Assembly: GCA_937873655.1 (NCBI GenBank)
Contig: CALMYQ010000101.1
Span: forward strand, 275,845 to 339,844
Origin: an uncultured Lewinella sp.
GTDB taxonomy: Bacteria; Bacteroidota; Bacteroidia; Chitinophagales; Saprospiraceae
Length of the DNA: 64,000 bases
Direction of reading: 5' to 3'
The notes below the pieces were generated by a model. The model was not told the origin of the DNA. It was given only the letters and a program-made list of their open reading frames with translations, and ran no database searches. This document shows positions 26,446 to 35,203 of this stretch, one piece after another; the stretch's first letter is position 1, and each line of letters opens with the position of its first letter. A program made the position numbers and the translations under genes.

Positions 26446-29400
26446 ATGATGAAAAGCAAGAGAGCTAACAAAAATCGCCTTTCAAAACAGGGCCTGTTGT
26501 TCAGGGTCATGTTGATGGGGGTATTTGCCTTGTTAAATTTTCCGAACCTGGAGGCCAATACCTTTTACGCGGGACCAGGCCTCCCGCCCAGGGTAATCAA
26601 GGGGGTGGTCACAGACAATGCGAATGAACCGCTGATCGGGGCGAACGTATTGGTCAAAGGAACCGCGAAGGGAACTGTTACGGATGCGGACGGGGCCTTC
26701 AGCCTGGAAATTGACGATTCGGATGAAATCCTGGTGATTTCCTATACGGGTTATGAGACCACAGAAATTCCGATAGGCAGTCAGTCTGCCTTTACCATCG
26801 TCATGAGTGAAAACTCTGCCATTCTCGGAGAAGTTGTGGTCATCGGCTACGGCGTTCAAAGAAAAGCGGATGTCACGGGCGCTACGGTGAATGTCAGCGC
26901 CGAAGAGCTGGCCTCCCGCCCGGTAAGGAATGTGGTTGAAGCGATGCAGGGCAAAGCGGCCGGCGTAGATATTTCATCAAACGAACGGCCGGGAACCGTT
27001 GGGAACATTACCATTCGCGGTGTCCGCTCCCTTACGGCGTCCAATTCTCCGCTGTATGTAGTGGACGGTATTCCGTTGGTCACCGGCGTGGTCAGCGCAT
27101 CGGGCAATGATGTGACGCTTGGCGGCATTGACAACCTCAACCCGAATGACATCGAATCCATCGACATTCTGAAAGATGCGTCGGCCACCGCCATTTACGG
27201 CTCGCGCGGCGCCAACGGCGTAGTGCTCATTACCACCAAACAAGGTAAGGCCGGCAAGATGCACCTGGAGGTTAATTCTTCGCTAACCACTGAAAAGATT
27301 CATGAATTTTCGACTTTGATGAACGCGGCCGAGTACATTGAATACCGCCGTTGGGCCAGGTATTACATTGTCGGACAAACCGTTTATCCCAGAGGAGATC
27401 AGCCGACATTTGCAAGTGACGAAACCATTTTTTCCGGTGATGCGTTTGCATTGGCCAACATTAAAAAAGGTTGGGCAAGCGGCACCTGGGATCCCTCCAA
27501 GGTAACTTCCACGGATTGGACCGATTTTGTCACCCGCACAGGCGTCACTACCCAGAATACGCTGAGCGCAAGCGGCGGCACGGATAAAATGACCGCCTAC
27601 GGCTCGTTCGGGTACACGGATAATGTCGGGGTTGTAAAAGGACAGGATTTCAAGCGCTATAACGGTATCCTCAGGATCGATATAAAACCAACGAAATGGT
27701 TCTCCTTCGGCGGTACCATGAGCGGTTCCTTCAGCAAGCAGGAATTCGGCCAATCCACCTCGGGCAACGTCGGGGTTTCGGTCAGGGACGGATTGTACGA
27801 AAGTGCGCGCACCATTTTCCAGTATGCTGTACCTTATGACGATGAGGGCAACCGGATCGACTATCCAGGCGGTGATATTGCCGTTAAAACCATCATAGGC
27901 GAGGATAAATTATCGCAGGACCAACGCACGTCCATGCGGGCTTTCGGCAGTTTTTACGGTCAACTGGACATCGGCGCCATTATACCTGTACTGGACGGGT
28001 TGAAATTCCGCACCAACTTCGGTCCGGATATCGAGAACTGGCGCGACGGCATTTTCCTGGATGCCGTTTCCGTGATCAGGAACGGTTCCTCTTACGCTTC
28101 ATTGGAGAAATCGCAGCGTTTGTCCTACACCCTCGACAACCTGCTGTACTATAATAAAACCGCCGGAAACCACGATTTCGGCCTGACCTTGTTGCAGAGT
28201 CAGACCAAATTCAACTCGGAATCCAGTTTCATTTCGGCAGATAACGTTCCGCTGGCCAGCCAGAAATGGGATGCATTGGGCGCTGTCAGCTCTCTCAAAA
28301 GCTGGAGCTCCGGCATCGTCGAATCGTCCTTGTTGTCTTATATGGCGCGTTTGAACTACAGTTTCAATTATAAATATCTGCTGACCGTATCAGGCCGGTA
28401 TGACGGAGCCTCTCAATTGGCGGAAGGCAATAAGTGGGATTTCTTCCCCAGCGTAGCGTTGGGCTGGCGCATCGATCAGGAATCCTTTATGGACGGCATG
28501 GACTGGATCGACCAATTGAAGCTGCGGGTCGGCGTCGGGGTCACGGGTAATGCCGCCATTAACCCTTATTCCACCAAGGGCAGGCTGGACGCCATATTCT
28601 ATCCTTTCGGCAGCGTTTCAACGCCCGGACAGCTGAACGTCACCACCCTGGCCAACAAGGATCTGGGCTGGGAAAAAACCACACAGTACAACGTAGGGCT
28701 TGATTTCTCTATCGTTAGATCAAAAATTTACGGCAGTTTGGACTTTTACACCTCCAACACCAATGACCTGCTGGTGCAAAAGTCCATCCCAACCACTACC
28801 GGTTATACCAATACATTTGCCAACATCGGGGAAACCCAATCCAAAGGCGTGGACCTGACCCTGAACACCATCAACGTTTCAGGCCGGAGTTTCGAGTGGA
28901 CAACCACCTTGAACGCTTCCTACCAGGATAACAAAATCGTTTCTTTGGCGAACGGCAAATTTGACGACATCAATAACGGATGGTTCATCGGCCAGTCCCA
29001 GGATGTCATCTACGGTTATGAATCCAACGGGATCTGGCAGGCATCGGATGCAGCCGAAATGGCTAAATTCAATGACAACGGCCATACCTTTACTGCGGGT
29101 AATGTCCGCCCGGTTGACCAGAACGGCGATTATGTCATTGATGCGAACAATGACCAGGTCATTATCGGCAGCACGGTACCGAAATACATCCTGGGCATCA
29201 CGAACACCTTTAACTACAAAGGTTTTGAGTTATCCATATTCTTATATGGCCGCATGAAATACCTGTACAATACAGGGGGTGAAGGACTTGTAGGCCGCTA
29301 TAACCAAAGATTGGTGGATTATTGGACCGAGGCGGATCCGAATTCCGATTTTCAGAAGCCCATCTACTCCGAAGGTTTTGGGGATGAATATTTCCGCTCC

Positions 29401-29622
29401 CTTGGGTACAAAGACGGTTCGTTCCTGAAGATCCGGAATATTTCCCTGGGGTATAACCTGCCTTCGAGCGTTTCCAGCAGGATCGGCCTTTCCAGATTGC
29501 GGATCTATGCCCAGGCGCTGAACCCGGGGTTTGTCTTCAACAATATACCCTGGATCGACATGGATGTAAGGTACCATGCTTCGAACAGAGGTTTTGTAAC
29601 CGGCATAAACCTCCAATTTTAA
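26446..29622 (+). CDS. susC: SusC/RagA-family TonB-linked outer membrane protein
   Basis: A 1058-residue outer-membrane transporter. After a signal anchor (about 1-40) comes a CarboxypepD_reg-like domain (IKGVVTDNANEPLIGANVLV, VISYTGYETTEIP), the TonB-box-like EVVVIGYGVQRKADVTGAT, and the plug with the SusC signatures NITIRGVRSLTASNSPLYVV, DIESIDILKDASATAIYGSR and GANGVVLITTK. The rest is a barrel ending ASNRGFVTGINLQF. It forms the TonB-driven channel under a SusD lid. The next gene is SusD (22-base gap) and then a GH105-CE12 enzyme, so the probable cargo is pectin-derived, rhamnogalacturonan-type oligosaccharide. Confidence 0.93.
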   Translation: MMKSKRANKNRLSKQGLLFRVMLMGVFALLNFPNLEANTFYAGPGLPPRVIKGVVTDNANEPLIGANVLVKGTAKGTVTDADGAFSLEIDDSDEILVISYTGYETTEIPIGSQSAFTIVMSENSAILGEVVVIGYGVQRKADVTGATVNVSAEELASRPVRNVVEAMQGKAAGVDISSNERPGTVGNITIRGVRSLTASNSPLYVVDGIPLVTGVVSASGNDVTLGGIDNLNPNDIESIDILKDASATAIYGSRGANGVVLITTKQGKAGKMHLEVNSSLTTEKIHEFSTLMNAAEYIEYRRWARYYIVGQTVYPRGDQPTFASDETIFSGDAFALANIKKGWASGTWDPSKVTSTDWTDFVTRTGVTTQNTLSASGGTDKMTAYGSFGYTDNVGVVKGQDFKRYNGILRIDIKPTKWFSFGGTMSGSFSKQEFGQSTSGNVGVSVRDGLYESARTIFQYAVPYDDEGNRIDYPGGDIAVKTIIGEDKLSQDQRTSMRAFGSFYGQLDIGAIIPVLDGLKFRTNFGPDIENWRDGIFLDAVSVIRNGSSYASLEKSQRLSYTLDNLLYYNKTAGNHDFGLTLLQSQTKFNSESSFISADNVPLASQKWDALGAVSSLKSWSSGIVESSLLSYMARLNYSFNYKYLLTVSGRYDGASQLAEGNKWDFFPSVALGWRIDQESFMDGMDWIDQLKLRVGVGVTGNAAINPYSTKGRLDAIFYPFGSVSTPGQLNVTTLANKDLGWEKTTQYNVGLDFSIVRSKIYGSLDFYTSNTNDLLVQKSIPTTTGYTNTFANIGETQSKGVDLTLNTINVSGRSFEWTTTLNASYQDNKIVSLANGKFDDINNGWFIGQSQDVIYGYESNGIWQASDAAEMAKFNDNGHTFTAGNVRPVDQNGDYVIDANNDQVIIGSTVPKYILGITNTFNYKGFELSIFLYGRMKYLYNTGGEGLVGRYNQRLVDYWTEADPNSDFQKPIYSEGFGDEYFRSLGYKDGSFLKIRNISLGYNLPSSVSSRIGLSRLRIYAQALNPGFVFNNIPWIDMDVRYHASNRGFVTGINLQF

Positions 29623-29643
29623 TCATAGCTTAGCCTTAAAAGA

Positions 29644-31599
29644 ATGAAAATCATGAAAAAACATATAAATTTTCATCCAATCTTAATGACGCTTGTGGCG
29701 CTGATGATCAGCGTGACCTCCTGCGTCAAGGACAGTTTTCTGGACGAAACCCTGAAGACTGAAAGGGACTATTCGTTTTATGATACAGAACAGGGCATCC
29801 AGGAATTGGCCGTGGGTGCTTATTACCGGGTTTTTTCCTCACCGTTTGCATCCGAATATCAATTCGGGACCACCAATTACGGTACCGATGAGTTTCATTT
29901 GGGCGGCGACAAAACCAATGATATCTGGAACAATTACGACAGCCGTTTTGGTTCCATCATCGTAACCACCAGAACGAATGCGCAGGAATTCTGGGACAAT
30001 GTGTACGTAGGCATCGGCCTGGCCAACCAATTGATTGAATCAGCTACCAATATTGAATCGACCAATCCCGCCATCAAAAACGTGGCATTGGGAGAAGGCT
30101 ATTTCCTTCGCGCTTTCAATTACCTGAAACTGGTCCGCCAATACGGCGGCGTTCCGTTGAAGTTGACGCCAAGCACTACGGTTGAATTGGAATTCACGCG
30201 CGCAAGTGCGGAGGAGGTGCTGGCACAGGTCATCTCCGATTTTAAACAGGCCTACGACTTGTTGGATAATTCAGCAGGTACGCCCAATAAGATCAGCAAG
30301 GACGCAGCCGCCCATTTCCTGGCCAAAGCGTACCTGACCCGCGCCAGCGAGATCAACGACTCCTGGAACTCGGCTACAAAAGGCGCCGACCTGGACCAGG
30401 TCGTGGCCCTTTCCAATGAGGTCATCAGCCATCACCCGCTTGCCGGCAACTACCAGGATCTTTGGTATTATACCCAACCTGACGGCGCGAATGAATCGCT
30501 GCCCGAAATGATTCTGTCCGCATCCTTCAGCCGCGATCCGGTCCTTGAGACTTTTAACCAGAGCCATGTATTCTTCACCGCCCGTTATGACGACCTCCCG
30601 ACGATGAAGCGCGACCTTACGGGGATGCGGCCGTACAGCCGGATGGCCCCCACGTATTTCACCTATGATGTGTTCGACCATATCAAGGATTCCCGGTTCT
30701 GGAAGACCTTCAGGACCAAACACAGGGTAAACAAAGGAGGTGATTTCAGCGGAACCAACTACACCGCAGGTGTGGATCTCGGCATCCTGTACATCATCAA
30801 TCCGGCAAGTGACAACCGTTTTGCCAAGACCATCAACAACAATGATCCCGGCATTTTGTACAACGGCAAAACCATCCCTCACGTATTTGTAGCGCACGCC
30901 GCCGACGGCGTAGGTCTCCTGGCCAACCCGAGGTTTCCATCCTTATCAAAACATTTTGAATCGGACCGCACAGCCATCAATGACAACCGCGGCATGCGGG
31001 ATGAAATCCTGGCGCGTTCGGCCGAAACCTATCTGATGGCAGCCGAGGCAAAAATCCGGCAGGAAAAGTACTCGGAGGCACTGGATTACATCAATACGGT
31101 TCGCAACCGCGGGGCTTACAAAGATGGAGAAGACCGCTCGTACTACATGGACGGCGCTGAATCCTATCCTACTTCCGCATTTTCCCAGCCGGCCAGCGAC
31201 AATTCATACATGAATGAAAATTCTTATTATGAATCCAATAATATCCCGGTGACCACCGCTTCAACCGATCTGACCATCACCAGCGCTTCCGCTTTACCGG
31301 CAGAAGACGAAGCCGTGATCGCCAAACTCGGATATTCAAGCAATTATGACCGCATGTTGTGTCTGGTCCTGAACGAGCGTACCCGCGAACTCTGCGGCGA
31401 ATGGCTCCGCTGGGAAGATTTAAGCCGCACCAAAACCCTGGTAGCCAGGGCTCGCGCTTATAACCCCGAGGCGGCGCCGAACATCCAGGATTACCACAAC
31501 CTGAGGCCTATACCGCAGACCTTTCTGGATGCAATCTACACGGAAGGACGCCCGCTGACGCCGGCTGAAAAGCAGGCCATGCAGAATCCAGGGTACTAA
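29644..31599 (+). CDS. susD: SusD/RagB-family nutrient-binding lipoprotein
   Basis: A 651-residue surface lipoprotein. The signal ends in a lipobox (LMISVTSC, Cys about 27), followed by the usual SusD start FLDETLKTERDYSFYDTEQG. Tetratricopeptide-like helices hold the motifs ALGEGYFLRAFNYLKLVRQY and AAHFLAKAYLTRASEIND. The C-terminal part has DEILARSAETYLMAAEAKIR, LDYINTVRNRGAY and LNERTRELCGEWLRWEDLSR, all diagnostic of the family. At 651 residues it is longer than most SusD proteins (about 500-600). It caps the SusC channel and binds the glycan. It belongs to the pectin locus and is co-directional with its SusC partner. Confidence 0.92.
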   Translation: MKIMKKHINFHPILMTLVALMISVTSCVKDSFLDETLKTERDYSFYDTEQGIQELAVGAYYRVFSSPFASEYQFGTTNYGTDEFHLGGDKTNDIWNNYDSRFGSIIVTTRTNAQEFWDNVYVGIGLANQLIESATNIESTNPAIKNVALGEGYFLRAFNYLKLVRQYGGVPLKLTPSTTVELEFTRASAEEVLAQVISDFKQAYDLLDNSAGTPNKISKDAAAHFLAKAYLTRASEINDSWNSATKGADLDQVVALSNEVISHHPLAGNYQDLWYYTQPDGANESLPEMILSASFSRDPVLETFNQSHVFFTARYDDLPTMKRDLTGMRPYSRMAPTYFTYDVFDHIKDSRFWKTFRTKHRVNKGGDFSGTNYTAGVDLGILYIINPASDNRFAKTINNNDPGILYNGKTIPHVFVAHAADGVGLLANPRFPSLSKHFESDRTAINDNRGMRDEILARSAETYLMAAEAKIRQEKYSEALDYINTVRNRGAYKDGEDRSYYMDGAESYPTSAFSQPASDNSYMNENSYYESNNIPVTTASTDLTITSASALPAEDEAVIAKLGYSSNYDRMLCLVLNERTRELCGEWLRWEDLSRTKTLVARARAYNPEAAPNIQDYHNLRPIPQTFLDAIYTEGRPLTPAEKQAMQNPGY

Positions 31600-31729
31600 G
31601 AACCGCGTCATATTGATTTGACTTCTTCGACCGGGAGAGCGGGAGGCATCACCTTCCCCCGCTCTCCCACTCACTTTTCCCGGCTTCGCCCGGCGACCTA
31701 CCTTCACTTCCACCAATCCGCAATCAAAT

Positions 31730-34318
31730 ATGGACCGAAGATTTTTGTGCTTTTTCTTTTTTCTCGTTGCGTGGTCTGCCGGCATTGCGCAAATCAATGA
31801 CGTGACCACGCCGCTGCACCTGATGCAGCCGGCCTATCCCTATGGTTACGGCAAGCCGGAAGTAAAGGACATTGAACAGGTGTTGACCCGTGTTTATGAT
31901 TATCTGGTTCAGGTTACCCCGCCGCAATTGGTTGATAAAATATCCGGCAAGGAAATCCCCGGCTTCGCATCGGTCAATGAAAACAGCATTATGAAGCCCG
32001 GTGATTTCCGGCTCAACAGCTACGAGTGGGGCGTGACCTACGCAGGCATGCTGCTGGCGGCCGAACAAACCGGTCAGGCGAAATACTCGGCCTATGTGAC
32101 CGACCGGCTGAATTTTCTTGCGGATGCACTGGCTGCCTTCGCCGATTTTGAAGAAAAGCATGAAGGCAAGGATTTCCAGCTCAAACATTCCCTGCACCCG
32201 CAGGCACTGGATGATTGCGGAGCGATCTGCGCTGCAATGATCAAGGCGGTCAAAGCCGGAAAAGCTGAAGTAGAGGATGCCGTAATTGATAATTATATCC
32301 ACTACATCAGTGAAAAACAATTTCGCCTGGAGGACGGCACCCTGGCCAGAAACCGACCGCAACCCAATTCCATCTGGCTCGACGACCTGTTCATGAGCGT
32401 GCCTGCATTGGCGCAAATGGGCAGCTACAGCGGAGACCCGAAGTATTTTGACGATGCGGTGAAGCAGGTTCTCCAGTTCAGCAAACGCATGTTCAATTAC
32501 GAAAAAGGCCTTTTCATGCATGGCTGGATCCTGGGGATGGAAGAACATCCGCAATTCCACTGGGCCCGTGCAAACGGATGGGCCCTAATGACCATGGTGG
32601 AATTGCTGGAGGTTTTGCCGGCCGACCACCCGGGCCGCGATCAGGTCCTGGATCTGTTGCGCCGGCATATCCGCGGTTTGGCCAACTACCAGGACGGAAC
32701 CGGCTTCTGGCATCAGTTGATCGACCGGAACGATACCTATCTCGAAACTTCAGCTACTGCCATATACGCCTATTCCATAGCCCGGGCGATCAACCGGGGC
32801 TATATCGATGGAAAGGTTTACGGACCGATGGTCTGCCTTGCGTGGCATGCTGTGGCCGCTAAGGTAAACGCAAAAGGCCAGGTGGAAGGGACTTGCGTAG
32901 GAACCGGAATGGGGTTCGATCCCGCCTTTTATTACTACCGGCCGGTAAATGTATATGCGGCGCATGGGTATGGTCCGGTTCTGTTGGCGGGTGCTGAAAT
33001 GATCGAACTGGTCAACACGCACGATATTCGCATCAATGACAGTGCGACCATGCTGTACCAGGAAAGCAAACCCCAAACCTGGAATTTTGATCTTGGCCCC
33101 GGAAAAGCAAAAGAAGGCTTTACCCAAATAACAGAACAGGGGTTATATACGGCAGAAAAGGGTTATGGACTCATCCCTTCCGGTGTTGTAAAAGGATTTG
33201 AACAAGAAGGCTCAGATGACCCGCTGAGCGACGGGCTAAGTTCGGAAGCGCCGTTTTATTTTATGGCTGATCTGCCGGAAGGGCGGTATAAGATCACCCT
33301 TGCACTCGGCAATCCGGACCATGAATCTGCCGTTACCGTCAAAGCCGAATCGCGGCGGTTGATGCTGGAGAATTTAGCCATAAAAAAAGGAGAAACCGCA
33401 CTTAAAACCATTATTGTTGATGTCCGGACTCCGCGCATCAATGCCACGGAAAGCATCCGGCTGAAAGACCGGGAACAGCCTTATAAGAACTGGGATAAAA
33501 GTCTGAACCTTGAGTTTAATGGTAAAAACCCTTCTGTCCGGTATATTCAGATTGAAAAGGCCGACGAGCTTCCCGTCATATTCCTGGCAGGCAATTCAAC
33601 CGTCACCGACCAGGAAAACGAACCGTGGGCATCCTGGGGGCAAATGTTTACCCGCTTTCTGAAACCGGAAATTGCAGTAGCCAATTTTGCCGAATCCGGG
33701 GAAACCTTAAAAGCCTTCAGGAGGGAAAACCGCCTCAAGAAAATATTGAGCTTAATGAAGCCCGGCGACTACCTGTTCATGGAGTTCGCCCACAACGATC
33801 AGAAACCCGGAGGAAACCATGTGGATCCCTACACGACGTACCAGGAGGAGTTGATGTTCTTCATCACGGAAACCCGGAAAAAAGGCGGTATTCCTGTGCT
33901 GGTGACGTCCACCAACCGGCGCAAGTTCGACGAAAACGGTAAAATTGAGAACACGCTTGAGGAATACCCGGGCGCCATGCGGCAATTGGCCGAAAAAGAG
34001 CATATCCCGCTGATCGACCTCAATGCCATGAGCAAGGCGCTGTATGAGGCGTTGGGCGTGGAAGACTCAAAAAAGGCGTTTGTCCATTACCCGGCAAACA
34101 CCTACCCCAATCAGAAGGAACCGTTGGCGGACAATACGCATTTCAATGCCTACGGCGCTTATGAACTGGCGAAATGCGTAGCACAGGAAATCAAAAGCAA
34201 ATATCCGGATCTGGCAAAATACATAACTGATGATTTCGGCGGTTTTGATCCTTCAAAGCCCGACCCGTTTGAGGGATTCTTCTGGCCGGAAAGTCCGAAT
34301 GCAGAAACGGGAGGGTGA
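31730..34318 (+). CDS. Fusion enzyme: GH105 unsaturated rhamnogalacturonyl hydrolase plus CE12 rhamnogalacturonan acetylesterase
   Basis: 862 residues with an N-terminal signal peptide (ending SAGIAQ). Residues 30-400 are a GH105 (alpha/alpha)6 barrel: NSYEWGVTYAGMLLAAEQTG, the catalytic-region HPQALDDCGAICAAM and WLDDLFMSVPALAQMG, and YLETSATAIYAYSIAR. Residues 440-590 form a galactose-binding-like domain (WNFDLGPGKAKEGFTQITEQ). Residues 605-840 are an SGNH/CE12 esterase: VIFLAGNSTVTDQ (block I, nucleophile Ser), NFAESGETLKAF, FMEFAHNDQKPGG (block III Asn) and DNTHFNAYGAYELAK (block V Asp/His). It would deacetylate rhamnogalacturonan and remove the terminal unsaturated galacturonate left by lyases. 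The stop codon lies inside a GTGAGAGGG tandem repeat, so the original C-terminus may have been altered. Confidence 0.88.
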   Translation: MDRRFLCFFFFLVAWSAGIAQINDVTTPLHLMQPAYPYGYGKPEVKDIEQVLTRVYDYLVQVTPPQLVDKISGKEIPGFASVNENSIMKPGDFRLNSYEWGVTYAGMLLAAEQTGQAKYSAYVTDRLNFLADALAAFADFEEKHEGKDFQLKHSLHPQALDDCGAICAAMIKAVKAGKAEVEDAVIDNYIHYISEKQFRLEDGTLARNRPQPNSIWLDDLFMSVPALAQMGSYSGDPKYFDDAVKQVLQFSKRMFNYEKGLFMHGWILGMEEHPQFHWARANGWALMTMVELLEVLPADHPGRDQVLDLLRRHIRGLANYQDGTGFWHQLIDRNDTYLETSATAIYAYSIARAINRGYIDGKVYGPMVCLAWHAVAAKVNAKGQVEGTCVGTGMGFDPAFYYYRPVNVYAAHGYGPVLLAGAEMIELVNTHDIRINDSATMLYQESKPQTWNFDLGPGKAKEGFTQITEQGLYTAEKGYGLIPSGVVKGFEQEGSDDPLSDGLSSEAPFYFMADLPEGRYKITLALGNPDHESAVTVKAESRRLMLENLAIKKGETALKTIIVDVRTPRINATESIRLKDREQPYKNWDKSLNLEFNGKNPSVRYIQIEKADELPVIFLAGNSTVTDQENEPWASWGQMFTRFLKPEIAVANFAESGETLKAFRRENRLKKILSLMKPGDYLFMEFAHNDQKPGGNHVDPYTTYQEELMFFITETRKKGGIPVLVTSTNRRKFDENGKIENTLEEYPGAMRQLAEKEHIPLIDLNAMSKALYEALGVEDSKKAFVHYPANTYPNQKEPLADNTHFNAYGAYELAKCVAQEIKSKYPDLAKYITDDFGGFDPSKPDPFEGFFWPESPNAETGG

Positions 34319-34330
34319 GAGGGTGAGAGC
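34309..34330 (+). repeat. Short GTGAGAGGG tandem repeat spanning the GH105-CE12 stop
   Basis: About two and a half copies of GTGAGAGGG. The TGA of the upstream gene is part of the unit. The same unit forms a longer array after the ferredoxin gene at about 55002-55055. Confidence 0.8.
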
Positions 34331-34451
34331 CCACGGTCATAACAACGATGGGGTAGATCCGGAAATGAGCCAGAATATGCTCATTGAAAATTGCGTTTTC
34401 GACCAGGGCAACGATGCGATTGCGGTTAAATCGGGCCGCCTGGCGACTTAA
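34331..34451 (+). pseudogene. GH28 polygalacturonase remnant
   Basis: Between the repeat and a TAA at 34449 the plus strand encodes HNNDGVDPEMSQ followed by NMLIENCVFDQGNDAIAVKS. This is the core of GH28 parallel beta-helix polygalacturonases: the N(N/T)DG motif, then the G(D)D-AIAIKSGR motif. Only about 37 residues of a roughly 450-residue family survive. In the second motif the family Asp pair reads ND instead of DD, and the frame ends right after KSGRLAT. It is therefore a gene fragment, joined to the repeat on its left and overlapping the CoA-binding gene stop on its right. It shows that the pectin locus once had a polygalacturonase. Confidence 0.72.
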
Positions 34452-34807
34452 TACACCCCCACCGTCAACATCACCAAGGTACAAGCCACTTCCCCTTCTA
34501 TCCCCTTCTCGCGGGCCAATGTCATCAGTTCCGGATTTTCGGTACCCGGATTGAAAATAATCCGCCGCGGGTTGAGGCCCAGCAGGTAATCGTAATATTC
34601 AGGCTGATTATCCGGCGATAAATAGAGCGAAACGGTATCAATATCCTCGAGGGCCGGTTGGCCGTTCAAAATCGGAATGCCTGCAATCTCCCCTTTCTTT
34701 ATGCCGACCGGAACCGGCTCAAACCCTTTGATCTTCAACAGGTGGACGGCCCGGTTGGAAGCCCGGTCAGGATTTGGAGAAGCGCCAAAGACGAGTGTTC
34801 TTTTCAA
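34448..34807 (-). CDS. CoA-binding domain protein (YccU-like)
   Basis: A 119-residue single Rossmann domain of the CoA_binding_2 family: KRTLVFGASPNPDRASNRAV at the start (GASxxPxRxSxxA), GIPILNGQPALEDIDTVSLY in the middle, and RIIFNPGTENPELMTLAREK with the conserved N-PG-E stretch. Such stand-alone proteins bind CoA or a nucleotide; a physiological role is not settled. The apparent start codon is TTG at 34807; no ATG gives a full domain. The stop overlaps the GH28 remnant TAA on the other strand. It is a single gene next to a repeat-rich gap. Confidence 0.8.
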   Translation of the reverse strand: MKRTLVFGASPNPDRASNRAVHLLKIKGFEPVPVGIKKGEIAGIPILNGQPALEDIDTVSLYLSPDNQPEYYDYLLGLNPRRIIFNPGTENPELMTLAREKGIEGEVACTLVMLTVGVY

Positions 34808-34854
34808 TTTGATCGGTTTTGTATGCGATCTATCGGAGAACTGCTTTCGGGGTA

Positions 34855-34899
34855 GAATTGTTCATTGCTCAATTGTTTCATTGTCTCACTGTTTCATTG
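34855..34899. repeat. Degenerate short tandem repeat (ATTGTTTC-like)
   Basis: Runs of ATTGTTCATTGCTCAATTG and TTTCATTGTCTCACTGTTTC form a decayed 7-9-base periodic array, the first of several repeat types packed into the gap 34808-35203. No gene is seen in this gap. Confidence 0.6.
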
Positions 34900-34948
34900 C
34901 CGGGCGGCCGTATTGGGGCATCATTTTGCCATTTTATTATTGGATGGC

Positions 34949-34998
34949 TTTATGGTCGGCCGCCGTTGTAATGTCGAAGAGTTGCCCTACCCCCGACT
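34949..34998. repeat. Direct repeat copy 1 (about 50 bases)
   Basis: Begins TTTATGGTCGGCCGCCGTTG and ends CCCCGACT. It is nearly identical to 35030-35078; differences are confined to a few bases near AGAGTTGCCC versus ATTGTTGCCT. Confidence 0.85.
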
Positions 34999-35028
34999 GA
35001 AGACTGCCAACTGCCGAACTGCCAACTG
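34996..35028. repeat. Degenerate ACTGCCA heptad tandem repeat
   Basis: Four to five imperfect ACTGCCA/ACTGCCG units lie between the two copies of the 50-base direct repeat. Confidence 0.65.
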
Positions 35029-35029
35029 T

Positions 35030-35078
35030 TTTATGGTCGGCCGCCGTTGTAATGTCGAATTGTTGCCTTACCCCGACT
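35030..35078. repeat. Direct repeat copy 2 (about 50 bases)
   Basis: Second copy of the segment at 34949-34998. It runs straight into the TAAGTCA/TAAGTGG heptad array, as copy 1 runs into the ACTGCCA array. Confidence 0.85.
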
Positions 35079-35198
35079 TACGACTTACGACTTACCACTT
35101 ATGACTTACCACTTATGACTTACCACTTATGACTTACCACTTACGACTTACCACTTATGACTTACCACTTATGACTTACCACTTATGACTTACCACTA
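35075..35198 (-). repeat. Heptad tandem repeat, unit TAAGTCATAAGTGG (reverse strand)
   Basis: About nine copies of a 14-base unit built of two heptads, with TAAGTCG and TAAGTCA variants. It starts 5 bases after the moeB stop and reads in the moeB direction, matching the array at 5561-5651 downstream of the receptor gene. Confidence 0.95.
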
Positions 35199-35203
35199 AC
35201 AGC

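Noticed and set aside
31618..31800. 60-residue plus-strand frame between SusD and the GH105-CE12 gene
   Set aside because: It overlaps the signal peptide of the enzyme in another frame and has no coding features.
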